The position numbers and the translations under genes are program-made. Shown here piece after piece: positions 28,768-39,194 of a stretch of 64,000 nucleotides of DNA. Below the pieces are notes generated by a model that made no database searches, was not told where the DNA came from, and saw only the letters and a list, made by a program, of their open reading frames with translations. The DNA lies in assembly GCA_020523905.1 (NCBI GenBank), contig JAJAPZ010000003.1, positions 1 to 64,000 on the forward strand, in the 5' to 3' direction. Origin of the DNA: Candidatus Obscuribacterium magneticum. GTDB lineage: Bacteria; Elusimicrobiota; Elusimicrobia; F11. Position 1 is the stretch's first letter; each line of letters begins with the position of its first letter.

Positions 28768-31700
28768 ATGCGGCTTGTTAAAAAGTCCTTCAAGGCATTG
28801 CTGCTTCTGACGGTCTTGGTTCTTTTTGTCTTTTTTACGGGCGGCAGCGTGTGGCTTCATCTTTATGGGCGCGACTGGCTTCAAAAGAAAGGCCAGGCGC
28901 TTCTGCCCATTCAGATCTCCGTGGAAAAAACCCGCTTTCAGTCGTTCAATTCGATCCGCATTGATAACATTCACCTGAAATCAAAAGCCGATCGCCCAGG
29001 CGCCGCTTTTGAAGGCACAATTCAAACGCTGATCGTCTCGATGCGTCCCTGGTTTCTCCTCTTCCCCGGCACCCAGCATAAAATCATCACCGGCGTTCTT
29101 TGGCGGCCGTCCCTTCATATATTTCTTCCCTCCGAAATTCCAAGAAAGGAGAAAAAAGAAAGACGGGGTCTTTTTCTCTACCCCTATGCTTTCTCGGGTG
29201 AAATTAAGGGGGGACACCTTTATATCCATCGAGAGGCTGAACTCCATCAAATTAATAATGTTTCGGCTTCCGTGGCCCTCCTTCCAACTCAAATAACGGG
29301 TCTCGGAATAGGCACAATAAAGGGTCTCGGTCCGATCTCGACCTCCTTCTTTTTATCAACCCGAAGAAAGGGAACCTGGAAAGCCAATGTTGCGTCGAAC
29401 AATGTTGATATCGCATCGGCGCTTTCGTACGGAAAATGGAATCTTCCGGCCGTCGGAGAAATCAATGGGAACGTCAACATTGATCTCTCGGCCGAGGGTT
29501 CTTGGCCGCCGGATTCCTCCTCTCAAATCCGTTGGACAATGACGGCAGAGGGGAAACGCTTGCAATGGAAAAAAGACGGGGCCTTGATTCCCCTGGCTTT
29601 TCAGGCGCAACTTTCACCGACCCTCCTTTCCATTCCATTCGCCCGGCTGGATCATCATCTTGTTTTAAGGGGGAACGTCACGGATCCTTTTAGAAACCCC
29701 GTTCTGAATTTGCACCTCGAGGCCAACCAATGGCCATTTTCTCATCTTGAACACCTGCTCCCCATGATGCCGCTCCCCTTGGGAGGCTCCCTCTCTGGCT
29801 CCGGGAATATGACCGGCCCTCTCCACAATCCGACGCTCTTGGGTGAATTTAACGCCAACCCCGCCTTTGGCCGCACGCGACTGCCCTCTTGGCAAGGCAA
29901 CATCGCTCTTGAGAATCAGCACCTTTTGATTGAATCGAACTTTGCCGATGGCCAAGTCCGCATGAAAGGCTCCACAAAAGAAGGATTCAGGATCCACGAC
30001 ATCGATCTGCGCGGGATCCGACTTGAATCGTGGGCGTCCCTCTACGGTTGGGACAAATTAAAGGGATCATTACAGGCGCAATTTAATCTTGGAACCGACG
30101 TGACATTCCCCTCCATTAACGGCACCTTTTCCCTTAAACATTTTCAATGGGGGGACACGGTGGCCACGGACACCCTCCGCGGTTTTATCACCTCCGTGAA
30201 AGACAACATTGTGCTGGAAACGTTGAACAAGACCCTGGTTATAAGAGCCTCCCGCAAACCCGATAAAATCCTGATTGAAGAAGCCCGCCTCTCTACCGAT
30301 CTTGGTTCGGGCCTTCTTTTGGCCGGCGATATCAACACCGCAATGGGTCGCCTCAATTTGAACGTCCACGCGGAAAACATCCCGATGGACTGGACTCCGC
30401 CATTACTGAAAATATATCCCTCCATTCAGGGGTCCATCGATCTCGAAGGCGCCATCCATGGCGCCTTCGGTTCGCCCGAAGGGGACCTGTCCACCCGGCT
30501 CAACCGTGTCCGGCTCGCCTCCGGAGGCGCTCTCTGGTCCGGCGGAGCCCGCCTGGAGTGGAAAAAGGGGGGGCTCCGCCTCACCGATATTGAGACTGAT
30601 AACGGTTATCAAGGAGCCCTCCGCTATAAAAAAGGCGAGGGCCATCCGATGTGGGAAGGGTCCGTTCAATGCAAAAAAGCCGACCCGCGACTCCTCTTCG
30701 ATATCTTCAAGTCGACCGCGCCCACCAAGGGTCACATCGACGGCCACCTAAACATCGAAAGTCAAGGCTCCCACGTGCTGGCGCGGTCGTCGTTCACCTG
30801 GACAGACGGCCAGTGGGATCGCACGGGCTTCGATCGGTGGAGTGCCAACGCCTCCCTCAACAACACCCATGTCGAATTGAACAACATGGAATGGCTTCAG
30901 GGGGAGAAGCTTTTGCGGGCCGCTGGAACGCTTCATAAAAAAGACGAGCACTGGCTCTACGATCTCCAAGGGCAGATGCAAAAGTTCGGAGCCGATCCGC
31001 TCTCCATCGACGGCGAGATTCAGACACAAGGACAGGTGTCCTTGAAAGAAAAGAATATTTCCGGCTCTCTGACGTCCCAGGCCCTCTGGATCAATGAGAT
31101 TCCCATTGATCGTTTTCAATTGACCTACCGAAAGGAGGGCCAACGGCTGGCCTTGAATTGGGAAGCCCTTCCGGTGATCCAGGGGAATTTAAATTTGAAT
31201 CTTTCGAACCGGGAAATTCAAGGAAAGGGAGAAGCCAAATCCATCGACATTGAAAAAATCTGGTCCGGTTTCTTTTCGTCGATAAACCTCAGCGAAAACC
31301 CCAAGGGCCTTTGCGACATCGCCGCCACGATTTCCGGCTCTCTGGAGTCCCCTGTGATCCGTGTCAAGATGAATGCCTCGCGGGTCACCTTCCGAAATGA
31401 AAACTTCAGCACTCAATTGTTTCTGACCGTCACGCCTCCACTCATCATGCTGACGTCAGCTAAAACCACTCTAGAAAAGGGGGGAACCCTTATTTCCAGC
31501 GGCACCGTGACCCTCACGGAAGAGCTGCCCATCCTGTTTCACGGGGCGGGGACTCAATTGAACCTACAAAGTGTTTTAAACATCATGGACTGGCCCTTGT
31601 ATTGGGACGGCCGAATGGATGCGACGTTTCTCGTGAAATACCTCTCCGGCAAAAAAACGATGGACATCACTTTTGCGGGTGAGCACGACGGCATTGGGCC

Positions 31701-34155
31701 TTTCACCGCCAAAGGGAAGCTGGCCGGCCGTGTCGAGACGGTCGGGAATGATATTGACCTTTCTGGCATCCGGGTGACGAGCGGGGACGGGTATGTCATT
31801 GCCCGCCACGGGAGCCACATCTTTCTCAATCGAGACGATTCCGGAAAATTGCGCCTTTTGCTTGATAGCCGGAACTTGAAATTGGGGGTTTTGACACTCT
31901 TTGGCGGGGTCGAAATGACCGGATCCTGGGAAAGTTCTCAGCCCGGATCCATGGCGGACACCTCGCCTTTCGCCCTGGACATCTTCGCTCGGTCCTTATG
32001 GGTCAACCAGTTCGTTTTGCAGGGCAATGTCACGCGACTTATATTTGAAGAGGATCAACTTCGGTTCACTCCCATTATTGGATCGGGCCAACAGCTCTCC
32101 GGACTTCTTGTCTACAAAGAATATCCCGCCCTCCAAGTGAAACGGTTGCAGTTGGTGGAGGACGGCAAGGAAAAATTCTTTCTCGACGGGGACGTCGGAA
32201 AAGAAAAATGGGGGTTCATCCTGCGCACCAACGACATCGAAGCCGACATCATTCGCGGCCTCTTTGACACGACTGTTCCCATCGAAGGCCGCATCAACAT
32301 CGAGCTGGAGGGAAAAGGATCATTCGACGATCCCCGCATTAAAAGCCGCTTGACATGGATGAACGGGAAAATCGGGGCCCTCCCTTTGGATCTGGCCACC
32401 TGCGACCTCACGTACGAAGACGATGTCTTACAGGTCAAAAACATTAATGCTCAAAAAAGAAAAGGATATCAACTCTACGGGCAGATGCGCCTTCCGGACC
32501 TGTCCCAAGAAGAATCCGCCAACCCTCCGACGATTGAGATCGAGGTGGTCAAGGGGAACATGGCTTTATTAAAGGACGTGTGGCCCTCCTGCACCAAAGC
32601 CCGCGGCTCCTTCGAAGGCCGATTCCACATGAAAAATCAGGCGGGGACCCCTTCCCTGGAGGGTTATTTTAATGCGGAGAACGTTCAATTTAAATCCACG
32701 GCGTATTTACCGCACCTCTCGAAAGGGGAACTTCGGCTCCGCTTTGACCAAAATAAAATCCTCATCGATGGAGCCAAAGCGGTTGTGGGAAACGGGAGGG
32801 TCAAGCTGGACGGACACATTGCCCTCGACCGGTTTCAGCCGGCGTCCTACGACCTTACTCTTGATACGCCGGAGGAGGACGGAATCGCCATTAATGCCCC
32901 GGAACTATCGATCCCGACGGGTCCGTTTTTGGGCCGATTTCAGATCTTAAGGAAAAAACTCGCCGGTCTTTCCCAGGGAGAACCCAAAATTCACCTGACC
33001 TTAAAAGGCCCGGCCAGCGCACCCCTTTTGGCCGGAAACATCCGCTTGGAAAATACGATCTTCACCTACCCGCCCATCCCCGGCTCCTCGGACGAGAGCG
33101 CGCTCTCACTGGGATCACTTTCTTATCTCCGGGATCTGCGCAAAGACCTCCGATGGGACGTCGTCATCAGCGCCGGGAAAAAGACGTGGTACCAAAACGA
33201 GCTGGTGGACGCCAAGATTGCAGGGTCCCTTCATCTGTCGGGCCCAACGTCGGACATTTTTGTCAACGGCCGCATTATCTCCGACAAAGGGTCGATCGTT
33301 TATTCCGGCAACGAATTTGAGATCAAAGAGGCGATCCTCGAGGTCGTCACCCAAACCAATCCCTTTGACCCCAACGAAAAAAGCCAAACCTATGTCTACT
33401 TGAAAGCCAACACAGAAAAAGAAGTGCACTACACCGACGCGCTGGGGGACCAAAACAGCGATACCGTTATGATGATCGTCGATCGGGCCCTCCTCGGGGA
33501 AATCCAACCGCGGTTTGTCTCAAAAAACAATCCCGGTCTTCCGTCTCAAAAAGCCCTCCAATTGGCGTTGGGGATTCCCGTGACCGAGGCAACAGCCGTC
33601 AATCCCCTCATGCCCAAACCGACCGGTGCTCCGAAGACCGCTGACGGAACGACGGAAACGGACCTCATGCTCCGGGCCAGCCTGGTCCAGCTTTTGGATT
33701 CCAGTCTCGCCTCGCCCCTGGCCCGCGCCATTGCCCGGCGGACGGGATTGGTTGATTTCATTCGCATCACCTATCAAGACACCACCACCCCCGCGATTGA
33801 ATCTCCCGCTACGCCGGGGGACAAAACCGCAACCGCCACCAACGCCACCCAAAATCAAGTCATCAAATATATGAAAGGAGCCAGGGTCAAATTCGGTAAA
33901 GAACTGACGGGCCGCCTTTTCGCCGATTACAGCGTCAAGGTCGACGAGTTTGAAAATCAGCTGGACTTTCGGCACGAAGTGGAACTGGCGTACCGGCTTC
34001 ACCACAACCTTTTTGTCCGAGCCACGACGGAACTCGAAACACAAAACACCGCCGGTCGGCCTCCAGAAAAACGGGCTTACCTGGAAAACCGGTGGCGATT
34101 CGGCCTCCCCAAAAAAAAGAAAACACCCACACCCACCCCCAACGAAAGGGAATAA
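28768..34155 (+). CDS. tamB: TamB-like translocation and assembly protein (AsmA-like repeat)
   Basis: A 1795-residue inner-membrane-anchored periplasmic protein. Basic residues precede one hydrophobic helix (about 8-30), followed by a very long run of beta-rich repeats and a C-terminal DUF490/TamB domain (VNGRIISDKGSIVYSGNEFEIKEA, KYMKGARVKFGKELTGRLFADYSVK). TamB-family proteins bridge inner and outer membranes and help outer-membrane assembly or phospholipid transport. The ATG at 28768 was preferred to TTG 28726, because the latter lies inside the inverted repeat and only adds 14 unlikely residues. Neither start has a good ribosome site. bamA follows after 64 bp; no separate tamA is seen. 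Confidence 0.88.
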   Translation: MRLVKKSFKALLLLTVLVLFVFFTGGSVWLHLYGRDWLQKKGQALLPIQISVEKTRFQSFNSIRIDNIHLKSKADRPGAAFEGTIQTLIVSMRPWFLLFPGTQHKIITGVLWRPSLHIFLPSEIPRKEKKERRGLFLYPYAFSGEIKGGHLYIHREAELHQINNVSASVALLPTQITGLGIGTIKGLGPISTSFFLSTRRKGTWKANVASNNVDIASALSYGKWNLPAVGEINGNVNIDLSAEGSWPPDSSSQIRWTMTAEGKRLQWKKDGALIPLAFQAQLSPTLLSIPFARLDHHLVLRGNVTDPFRNPVLNLHLEANQWPFSHLEHLLPMMPLPLGGSLSGSGNMTGPLHNPTLLGEFNANPAFGRTRLPSWQGNIALENQHLLIESNFADGQVRMKGSTKEGFRIHDIDLRGIRLESWASLYGWDKLKGSLQAQFNLGTDVTFPSINGTFSLKHFQWGDTVATDTLRGFITSVKDNIVLETLNKTLVIRASRKPDKILIEEARLSTDLGSGLLLAGDINTAMGRLNLNVHAENIPMDWTPPLLKIYPSIQGSIDLEGAIHGAFGSPEGDLSTRLNRVRLASGGALWSGGARLEWKKGGLRLTDIETDNGYQGALRYKKGEGHPMWEGSVQCKKADPRLLFDIFKSTAPTKGHIDGHLNIESQGSHVLARSSFTWTDGQWDRTGFDRWSANASLNNTHVELNNMEWLQGEKLLRAAGTLHKKDEHWLYDLQGQMQKFGADPLSIDGEIQTQGQVSLKEKNISGSLTSQALWINEIPIDRFQLTYRKEGQRLALNWEALPVIQGNLNLNLSNREIQGKGEAKSIDIEKIWSGFFSSINLSENPKGLCDIAATISGSLESPVIRVKMNASRVTFRNENFSTQLFLTVTPPLIMLTSAKTTLEKGGTLISSGTVTLTEELPILFHGAGTQLNLQSVLNIMDWPLYWDGRMDATFLVKYLSGKKTMDITFAGEHDGIGPFTAKGKLAGRVETVGNDIDLSGIRVTSGDGYVIARHGSHIFLNRDDSGKLRLLLDSRNLKLGVLTLFGGVEMTGSWESSQPGSMADTSPFALDIFARSLWVNQFVLQGNVTRLIFEEDQLRFTPIIGSGQQLSGLLVYKEYPALQVKRLQLVEDGKEKFFLDGDVGKEKWGFILRTNDIEADIIRGLFDTTVPIEGRINIELEGKGSFDDPRIKSRLTWMNGKIGALPLDLATCDLTYEDDVLQVKNINAQKRKGYQLYGQMRLPDLSQEESANPPTIEIEVVKGNMALLKDVWPSCTKARGSFEGRFHMKNQAGTPSLEGYFNAENVQFKSTAYLPHLSKGELRLRFDQNKILIDGAKAVVGNGRVKLDGHIALDRFQPASYDLTLDTPEEDGIAINAPELSIPTGPFLGRFQILRKKLAGLSQGEPKIHLTLKGPASAPLLAGNIRLENTIFTYPPIPGSSDESALSLGSLSYLRDLRKDLRWDVVISAGKKTWYQNELVDAKIAGSLHLSGPTSDIFVNGRIISDKGSIVYSGNEFEIKEAILEVVTQTNPFDPNEKSQTYVYLKANTEKEVHYTDALGDQNSDTVMMIVDRALLGEIQPRFVSKNNPGLPSQKALQLALGIPVTEATAVNPLMPKPTGAPKTADGTTETDLMLRASLVQLLDSSLASPLARAIARRTGLVDFIRITYQDTTTPAIESPATPGDKTATATNATQNQVIKYMKGARVKFGKELTGRLFADYSVKVDEFENQLDFRHEVELAYRLHHNLFVRATTELETQNTAGRPPEKRAYLENRWRFGLPKKKKTPTPTPNERE

Positions 34156-34219
34156 TGTAATTGTCTTTCCCTTAAATCTTCGCTAAAAGACGAGGAACGC
34201 CAATCATTTTTGAGACACC

Positions 34220-36634
34220 ATGATCGACACCTATAAAATACGCCTGTGGTTGGTTCTCCTATTTTTCTGCGCGGGAATGGCCCCGAGAATTCGGGCGGAA
34301 GCAAAAAATCCGGTGGCGGAAAAAACCTCTTGGGTGGGAGACATCCAATTTACCGGCAACACACTGAACAAATCCAAAGCGCTGGAGCGCAAGATTAAAA
34401 CCCGCCGGCAGCATGGGCTTGATGAAAAGCGGCTCAACGACGATGTCAAAGCCCTTTTCGAAACGGGCTATTTTGATGATGTCGCGGTCGAGGTCAGTGA
34501 CATGGAAAAAAAAGACGCCAAGGGACATCGTTTAAGCCGGGTGACCTTCCGCGTCATTGAACGTCCGATTGTCAAGAGGATTGACACCAAGGGAAACCGG
34601 AAAATCAAAGCCAGCGCCTTTCAGGAAAAGGTCAAGTCCGAAGAAGGCCAGCCTTTTGACCGCGTCAAAGCGTCACTGGACGAACGCTCCATTCTGGAAT
34701 ACTACCGGGAGGAAGGCTACGCCAACGCCCAGGTGGAGCACTACACATCGTTGGATCCAAAGGGGAAGAAACTCATTCTTACCTTCTTCATCACCGAAGG
34801 CGAGCGCGTGATGGTGAAATTCCTCCATGTCGAGGGGATGAAACAATTCAGGGAAAAATCGATCCTCCGCAAAATCAAAACGCGGCGGAAGAAAGTGTTA
34901 AAGTACGGGGTGCTCGAAAACGACAAGGGGCTCATCGAGGATTTTTACAAAAATAGGGGACACCTGGATGTGCAGGTCTCAACCCCCACCCTTTCCATCG
35001 ACCCGGAAAAGCACGAAGCGAGCATCGTTTTTCACATCGACGAAGGGCCTCTCTATCACGTCGGATCCATTAAACTGGCCGGCTACACCATTTTTAAAGA
35101 GAAGGAATTGCGAAAAGCCGTCGTCCTAAAACGAAAAGCGACGTTTCAACAAAACAAACTCCAAGAGTCCATTTCCAACATATCGGCTCTCTACGCGGAC
35201 AAAGGGTATTTGCGCACGGAGGTGAACGCCGTTCCCCGGCGGGACATGAGCCGGGGTACCGTTGATTTTGATATCGACATCGCTGAAAGCTCCGTGGTTT
35301 ATGTGGACGGGGTTTACGTCGACGGCAACACCTACACCAAGGGATACGTCATCAAACGAGAGGTTCTCTTGAAACCGGGAGACGTCTTCTCCGCCAGCCG
35401 GCTGCGCCGGTCCGTCGAAAAAATCTACAACCTCGGCTTCCTGGATGACGTGCAAGTGGATGTCCAGCAACCCCGTTCGCCGGATCTGGCGGATCTCATT
35501 TTCACCGTGAAAGAAGGAAAACCCGGCATCCTCTCCGCCGGCGTTGGATTTTCCAGCGTCGATCGATTTGTGGGCAACGTTCAAGTTCAACACACCAACA
35601 TCTTCGGGCGTGCCCAGAAAATGGATGTGTCGTACGAATTCGGCGCCCGGCGGCAAAACTTTACCATCGGCTGGTCCGATCCCTGGTTCCTCGGCTATCG
35701 GATGACAGGAGGCGTTGACTTATTTAACACCTTGCGCCGGAAGGACTTCCCCAGTCAGCGCAATGCCTACCGAGAAAAAAGAACCGGTACCGCGCTTCGG
35801 CTGGGGCCCCGAATCGCGGATGACCTAAGCCTCTTGTTCACCTACACATTGCACACCACAGAAGTGTACGATGTGGATGGAGATGTGAAAGAAGACCTCT
35901 TCCCCTCCTTCGGGATTCCCGAACAGGAAGCGGCTCAAACGGACAGGGTCCGCCAGTTGAAATCCGCCGTCACCTCGGAAGTTGCGTTGGATACGCGGGA
36001 CAACTTTTTTGACGCCTCCCGCGGCGGCCGAAACACGGCTTCTTACGAATTGTCCGGCGGCCCCTGGGGAGGGGATTTCAATTTTTTCAAGCCGGAATTC
36101 ACCTCGGCCTGGTATTTCCCAACCTTTTGGAAATTCGTGTTCTCGGTAAGCGGCCGAACGTCGTGGGTCAACAAATTTGCCCCCTCTCAGGATGTCCCTT
36201 CGTCGGAACGATTCTTTCTCGGGGGTCCGGACACCATCCGAGGCTACGATTATAACTCCATCACCCCGCGAACAGTGGAATTCAATAAGTACGGACTACC
36301 GGAAATTCGCGAAATTCCCGGCCGTATATACACGTTGTTCAACGCGGAATACAAATTCCCCCTTGTACAAGAGGGTAATCGAACCATTTTTCAGGGTGCT
36401 TTCTTTCTTGATGTGGGTGGGTGCTGGCTCCACACCAAAGATATCCGGCTCACCACGGGGGCTTTGGACGAGCGGATGAAAGCGGGCTGGGGTTTTGGCC
36501 TGCGCTTCAAGACGCCGGTCTTCCCGATCCGCCTGGACTTCGCCTGGCCCCTGACGCCGCGGAACACCGATCTTTCGCGGCAGGGAGATTCACGGGCCAT
36601 GCAAACGTACTTCACGATTGGTAACATCTTCTGA
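34220..36634 (+). CDS. bamA: Outer-membrane protein assembly factor BamA
   Basis: An 804-residue Omp85 protein. A signal peptide (about 1-26) is followed by five POTRA domains (about 38-450) with repeated GNTxxxxxxxxR...GYFDDV-like blocks. A 16-strand barrel follows, including FFLGGPDTIRGYDYNSITPR (the RGY/F loop motif) and a C-terminal phenylalanine (TYFTIGNIF). It inserts beta-barrel proteins into the outer membrane. It is followed within 16 bp by skp and the lipid A genes, the classic envelope cluster order. Confidence 0.96.
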   Translation: MIDTYKIRLWLVLLFFCAGMAPRIRAEAKNPVAEKTSWVGDIQFTGNTLNKSKALERKIKTRRQHGLDEKRLNDDVKALFETGYFDDVAVEVSDMEKKDAKGHRLSRVTFRVIERPIVKRIDTKGNRKIKASAFQEKVKSEEGQPFDRVKASLDERSILEYYREEGYANAQVEHYTSLDPKGKKLILTFFITEGERVMVKFLHVEGMKQFREKSILRKIKTRRKKVLKYGVLENDKGLIEDFYKNRGHLDVQVSTPTLSIDPEKHEASIVFHIDEGPLYHVGSIKLAGYTIFKEKELRKAVVLKRKATFQQNKLQESISNISALYADKGYLRTEVNAVPRRDMSRGTVDFDIDIAESSVVYVDGVYVDGNTYTKGYVIKREVLLKPGDVFSASRLRRSVEKIYNLGFLDDVQVDVQQPRSPDLADLIFTVKEGKPGILSAGVGFSSVDRFVGNVQVQHTNIFGRAQKMDVSYEFGARRQNFTIGWSDPWFLGYRMTGGVDLFNTLRRKDFPSQRNAYREKRTGTALRLGPRIADDLSLLFTYTLHTTEVYDVDGDVKEDLFPSFGIPEQEAAQTDRVRQLKSAVTSEVALDTRDNFFDASRGGRNTASYELSGGPWGGDFNFFKPEFTSAWYFPTFWKFVFSVSGRTSWVNKFAPSQDVPSSERFFLGGPDTIRGYDYNSITPRTVEFNKYGLPEIREIPGRIYTLFNAEYKFPLVQEGNRTIFQGAFFLDVGGCWLHTKDIRLTTGALDERMKAGWGFGLRFKTPVFPIRLDFAWPLTPRNTDLSRQGDSRAMQTYFTIGNIF

Positions 36635-36649
36635 TCCGGAGGTTAAACC

Positions 36650-37249
36650 ATGAAATATTTAAAATTCGCGTTTCTAATGTGTTTAATTTGTCTCATTCTT
36701 TCCACACCCCTGAAAGCCATCGAAATTCCATTGGAGGGAAGCACAAAGAGCGGGGGCGCCGCGAACATCGGCTATGTGGACATGGAGCGGATTTTTCAGA
36801 TCTATCCCCAAACCCAATACGCCAAAGAAGATTATTCAAAAAAGCTTAAAAAAATGAGAGAGGACCTGACGGCCAAAGAAGGGGCTATACAAAATTTACA
36901 AGAGCGCATCTCCGTCCTCGAATCCACGCTGAAGGATTTCGAAAAAAACACCTCCACCGCCGGCCCGGCGGTCCCGGAACTTGATGAAACGAACAACATC
37001 ATCAAAATGAAAAATGATCTTGAATCCCAAAAGGTCGAAATCGAAGAGACGAAAAAAGCCGCCGTGGAGGAACTGGCCGCCTTTGAAAGGAGGCAAAGCC
37101 AAATCATCCTTGGGAAAATTTACGAAGCCTTGAGAGAACTCGCCGAAGAAGAACAGATCACGCTGGTTGTCGACAAATCCAGCATTCTCTTCGGGTCAGC
37201 ATCAGTCGACTTAACTGAAAAACTCCAACTCCGTGTCCGGGGTTATTAA
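36650..37249 (+). CDS. skp: Periplasmic chaperone, OmpH/Skp family
   Basis: A 199-residue exported protein with a signal peptide ending near residue 23 (LSTPLKA). The body starts with NIGYVDMERIFQIYPQT, the family opening. A long charged coiled coil (about 60-150) and a short closing beta segment (ITLVVDKSSILFGS) follow. Skp trimers hold unfolded outer-membrane proteins for BamA. A GGAGG site precedes the ATG. Its position between bamA and lpxD is conserved in many diderms. Confidence 0.92.
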   Translation: MKYLKFAFLMCLICLILSTPLKAIEIPLEGSTKSGGAANIGYVDMERIFQIYPQTQYAKEDYSKKLKKMREDLTAKEGAIQNLQERISVLESTLKDFEKNTSTAGPAVPELDETNNIIKMKNDLESQKVEIEETKKAAVEELAAFERRQSQIILGKIYEALRELAEEEQITLVVDKSSILFGSASVDLTEKLQLRVRGY

Positions 37250-37265
37250 AGAGAAGGGAATTCCC

Positions 37266-38294
37266 ATGGAATTGACGGTTCAAGAAATCAGCCGGATCGT
37301 CCAGGGGCACGTGACGGGAGACGGCACACGCCTCATTCGAGGCGCGGCGGGCCTTCTTGAAGCGGGCCCTCAGGATATCACCTTTATCAAAGACATCCAG
37401 CACGAAAAACTGCTGGCTTCAACGAAAGCCGCCGCCGTTATCGTCCCCACAGGAATGCAGGGCAACGGCAAAACCCTCATTGAGGTTTCCCAGCCCATCG
37501 CCGCTTTTGCTTCGGTTTTGGAACTCATTGCCAAGGAAAAGAGATCCATAATTAACGGCATTCATCCCCAAACCGTTGTCTCGCCAAAATCAAAAATAGG
37601 GAATAACGTTGGCATTGGCGCCTTTTCAATTGTTGAGGACGAGGCCGAGCTGGGGGATGGCGTTCAGCTTATCGGCCATGTCTATGTGGGACGGAGAGCC
37701 AAAGTGGGCAAAGACACCCTCCTTTATCCGCACGTTGTCCTAAGGGAAGAGGTCCAGGTGGGGGAACGTTGCATCATCCATGCCAATGCCGTCATTGGGT
37801 CCGACGGTTACGGATTTTACTTCGCCAACGGCAGACACAATAAAATCCCCCATGTCGGGACCGTCATTATTGAAGACGACGTCGAAATTGGGGCCTGCAC
37901 CACCATCGACAGGGCTACGACGGGCGCAACAATTATCCGTCGAGGAACAAAAATTGATAATCTTGTCCAAATTGCCCACAACGTCGAGATCGGGCCTCAT
38001 TCCCTCCTGGTCGCTCAGGTCGGGATTGCCGGGTCGGCCAAAATCGGGCAGGGCGTTGTGCTGGCTGGGCAAGTGGGTGTGGCGGATCACCTCCGAGTTG
38101 GCGATGGCGCCCAAGTGGGGGCTCAGTCGGGATTGCGGGAGGATGTCAAGCCCGGAGCCGTGATGTTTGGCTCTCCGGCTCAACCCATTCAGGAAACCCT
38201 GAAACAAATTGCATCGATTAAAAAACTCCCGGGGCTTTTCAAGGAAATTAAAAAGTTAAAAGACATGGTGAGCAAACGTGGACGAAACGAATAG
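37266..38294 (+). CDS. lpxD: UDP-3-O-acyl-glucosamine N-acyltransferase
   Basis: A 342-residue left-handed beta-helix acyltransferase, the third step of lipid A synthesis. An N-terminal uridine-binding domain (about 1-100) is followed by hexapeptide repeats. The catalytic histidine is His238 in IAHNVEIG; GSDGYGF is in the expected place. ATG 37266 follows GAGAAGGGAA and gives the family length (E. coli 341). A GTG 33 bp upstream overlaps skp and is less likely. lpxC begins inside its last 17 bp. Confidence 0.95.
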   Translation: MELTVQEISRIVQGHVTGDGTRLIRGAAGLLEAGPQDITFIKDIQHEKLLASTKAAAVIVPTGMQGNGKTLIEVSQPIAAFASVLELIAKEKRSIINGIHPQTVVSPKSKIGNNVGIGAFSIVEDEAELGDGVQLIGHVYVGRRAKVGKDTLLYPHVVLREEVQVGERCIIHANAVIGSDGYGFYFANGRHNKIPHVGTVIIEDDVEIGACTTIDRATTGATIIRRGTKIDNLVQIAHNVEIGPHSLLVAQVGIAGSAKIGQGVVLAGQVGVADHLRVGDGAQVGAQSGLREDVKPGAVMFGSPAQPIQETLKQIASIKKLPGLFKEIKKLKDMVSKRGRNE

Positions 38295-39144
38295 CCAAAA
38301 AACCATCGAGACCGACGCCCTTGTGCAGGGCGTTGGTCTGCATACGGGCCGCCCCTGCCAGGTCCTCTTTAAACCGGCCCCGGCTGGAACGGGAATCCTT
38401 TTTATCCGCACGGATTTGCCGGCGAAGCCGGCCATTCCCGCTCGATTGGAGTTTGTGGTGGATGTCGTTCGGGGTACAACGCTCGGCCGTGGAGATGTCC
38501 GCATTTACACCATCGAACACCTCCTCTCGGCCTTAAACGGCCTTGGCCTCGACAACCTCATTATTGAACTCGATGACAACGAACCTCCCGTTTTGGACGG
38601 AAGTGCCGTGGAATTCGTCAAGGCCCTCCAAGGGGCCGGCATCCGCACCCAAGGGGCCTCTCGAAACTATTTCACGGTGACATCCCCCGTCGAATACGAA
38701 TCAAATCAAACTCTCATCCGGTCGGAGCCCTCTGACCGGTTTGAAATCGATTGCGAAATCAACTACGACCACCCCTTACTCCAGTCCCAGCGCCTTCTTT
38801 TCAGCGAAACAGATGACTACGCCACTCAAATTGCCCCCGCCCGCACCTTTTGTTTCGATTACGAGATCGAGGGACTAAAAAAACACGGGCTGGCCAAGGG
38901 CGGTTCTCTGGACAACGCCATCGTGATCGGCCCCTCCGGCATATACAACGCCGGGACAGCGCTCCGGTTTGACGATGAATTCGTCCGGCATAAAATTATG
39001 GATTTTATGGGGGATCTGATGTTGATCGGGGCCCGTCTCCGAGGAAAAATCACGGCACGGCGCTGCGGGCACGGTCATAACATCAAATTCCTCTCTAAAC
39101 TCTTGGAAGGTCGAACTAACGTCCCCGCCATGGCGGCGGGGTAA
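38278..39144 (+). CDS. lpxC: UDP-3-O-acyl-N-acetylglucosamine deacetylase
   Basis: A 288-residue zinc deacetylase, the committed step of lipid A synthesis. Zinc ligands His81 (TIEHLLSAL), His238 and Asp242 (HKIMDFMGD) and the catalytic His265 (CGHGHN) are all present, nearly the same numbers as in E. coli. It is a single-domain LpxC, not the LpxC-FabZ fusion seen in some phyla; fabZ is a separate gene 50 bp downstream. GTG start within the lpxD tail implies coupling. Confidence 0.96.
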   Translation: MDETNSQKTIETDALVQGVGLHTGRPCQVLFKPAPAGTGILFIRTDLPAKPAIPARLEFVVDVVRGTTLGRGDVRIYTIEHLLSALNGLGLDNLIIELDDNEPPVLDGSAVEFVKALQGAGIRTQGASRNYFTVTSPVEYESNQTLIRSEPSDRFEIDCEINYDHPLLQSQRLLFSETDDYATQIAPARTFCFDYEIEGLKKHGLAKGGSLDNAIVIGPSGIYNAGTALRFDDEFVRHKIMDFMGDLMLIGARLRGKITARRCGHGHNIKFLSKLLEGRTNVPAMAAG

Positions 39145-39194
39145 GTCCAGCCTGTTTTCCAACCTTCATCCTTTCAAAAAGAGGTAGAACGAGA

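Noticed and set aside
34146-34173. AAGGGAA/TTCCCTT hairpin after tamB as a terminator
   Set aside because: Only 7 bp with a 14-base loop and no run of Ts, so it is too weak to call.
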